The translations under genes and the position numbers were made by a program. From Treponema sp. (lineage in GTDB: Bacteria; Spirochaetota; Spirochaetia; Treponematales; Breznakiellaceae), in the NCBI GenBank assembly GCA_031273185.1, contig JAISSG010000132.1:1-5153 (forward strand): 5,153 nt of DNA. Reading direction: 5' to 3'. Position 1 is the first letter of the stretch. Every line of letters begins with the position of its first letter. Below are positions 4,912 to 5,153 of this stretch, piece after piece. The notes below the pieces were generated by a model, which ran no database searches, was not told the origin of the DNA, and saw nothing but the letters and a program-made list of their open reading frames with translations.

Positions 4912-5153
4912 ATGGAAACTATGCGACAGACGGAACACCCCACCTTCGAGAGCGTCTGGGCAATGATGCAAGAAAACGAGCGGAAGTGGGAGGAAACGCG
5001 CAAGGAAAGGGAACTGGAGTGGAAAGAGATCGCCAAGATGCAGAAAGAGAACAACCGGCAGATTGGCAAGCTGGGCAACCGCCTTGGCGAGATGGTCGAG
5101 TGCATGGTGAAGTCGAACCTGACGGAAAAATTCCGCGAGCTTGGCTTTGAGTG
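4912..5153 (+). CDS. N-terminal part of a coiled-coil, DUF3782-like (predicted nuclease-superfamily) protein, cut by window end
   Basis: The first 80 codons are open to the window edge. After METMRQTEHPTFESVWAMMQ comes a highly charged helix rich in Glu, Lys and Trp (residues 20-50), with a heptad-like ENERKWEE, then KERELEWKE, then KMQKENNRQ, predicted coiled coil. It then reaches IGKLGNRLGEMVECMVKSNL (51-70) and TEKFRELGFE. This Phe-x-x-Val-Trp opening, coiled coil and GNR-x-GEMVE segment recalls proteins annotated DUF3782, common in Treponema and other anaerobes, whose C-terminal part resembles PD-(D/E)XK nucleases. That part is outside the window, so the fold cannot be checked. Its cellular role is unknown to me. 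Start chosen at ATG 4912 by Shine-Dalgarno spacing; ATG 4906 would add two residues. It has its own promoter and is not obviously co-transcribed with glpK. Confidence 0.7.
   Translation, partial: METMRQTEHPTFESVWAMMQENERKWEETRKERELEWKEIAKMQKENNRQIGKLGNRLGEMVECMVKSNLTEKFRELGFE

Noticed and set aside
1..5153. CRISPR array, rRNA, tRNA or riboswitch
   Set aside because: No regularly spaced repeats and no conserved RNA gene sequence were visible. The C-rich heptamers at 3272-3285 are only two units.

Overview
The window looks like an accessory stretch of a bacterial chromosome, probably from an anaerobe of the Treponema (spirochaete) or Negativicutes kind. That guess is weak. It rests on remembered resemblance of the last, partial protein (a coiled coil leading into a GNRLGEMVE-type segment) and of the PBECR-type nuclease relic to proteins common in those groups. 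Base composition is patchy. The two metabolic genes are GC-rich (42 of 60 bases are G or C at 4021-4080). The toxin-antitoxin block is AT-rich (20 of 60 at 2101-2160), which suggests it was acquired.

Layout. (a) Positions 1-116 hold the last 33 codons and probable right end of an IS5/IS427-like insertion sequence. (b) Positions 117-191 are a short spacer with two small hairpins. (c) Positions 192-1949, minus strand, encode a complete 585-residue AMP-forming acyl-CoA synthetase. (d) Positions 1950-2026 are a divergent intergenic region with a good sigma70-type promoter firing rightward and a candidate operator. (e) Positions 2027-2601 hold a two-gene BrnT-like toxin / ribbon-helix-helix antitoxin operon with a 4-base ATGA overlap. 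(f) Positions 2604-3361 are a rearranged region. An 81-bp segment carrying the 5' end of a glycerol kinase gene occurs twice (2604-2684 and 3281-3361, 9 differences). Between the copies lies a decayed, leftward PBECR-type nuclease gene with an in-frame TAG, a frameshift and a truncated tail. (g) Positions 3319-4836 encode an intact glycerol kinase (glpK). (h) Positions 4837-5153 contain a promoter and the start of a coiled-coil protein, probably of the DUF3782 / nuclease-like type, cut by the window edge.

How the parts work together. The acyl-CoA synthetase and glycerol kinase supply acyl-CoA and glycerol-3-phosphate, both precursors of phospholipid, but they are on opposite strands and separated by accessory DNA, so no shared operon is implied. 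The toxin-antitoxin pair is self-contained. The region between it and glpK is the most unusual part: it contains a truncated second glpK start, a phage-type nuclease relic, and C-rich repeats that flank glpK in inverted orientation and appear to have been read into its C-terminus. I did not find a convincing wholly new system. The strongest points for follow-up are the duplicated glpK 5' end, the multiply disrupted nuclease gene, the apparently leaderless toxin mRNA and the inverted C-rich elements.
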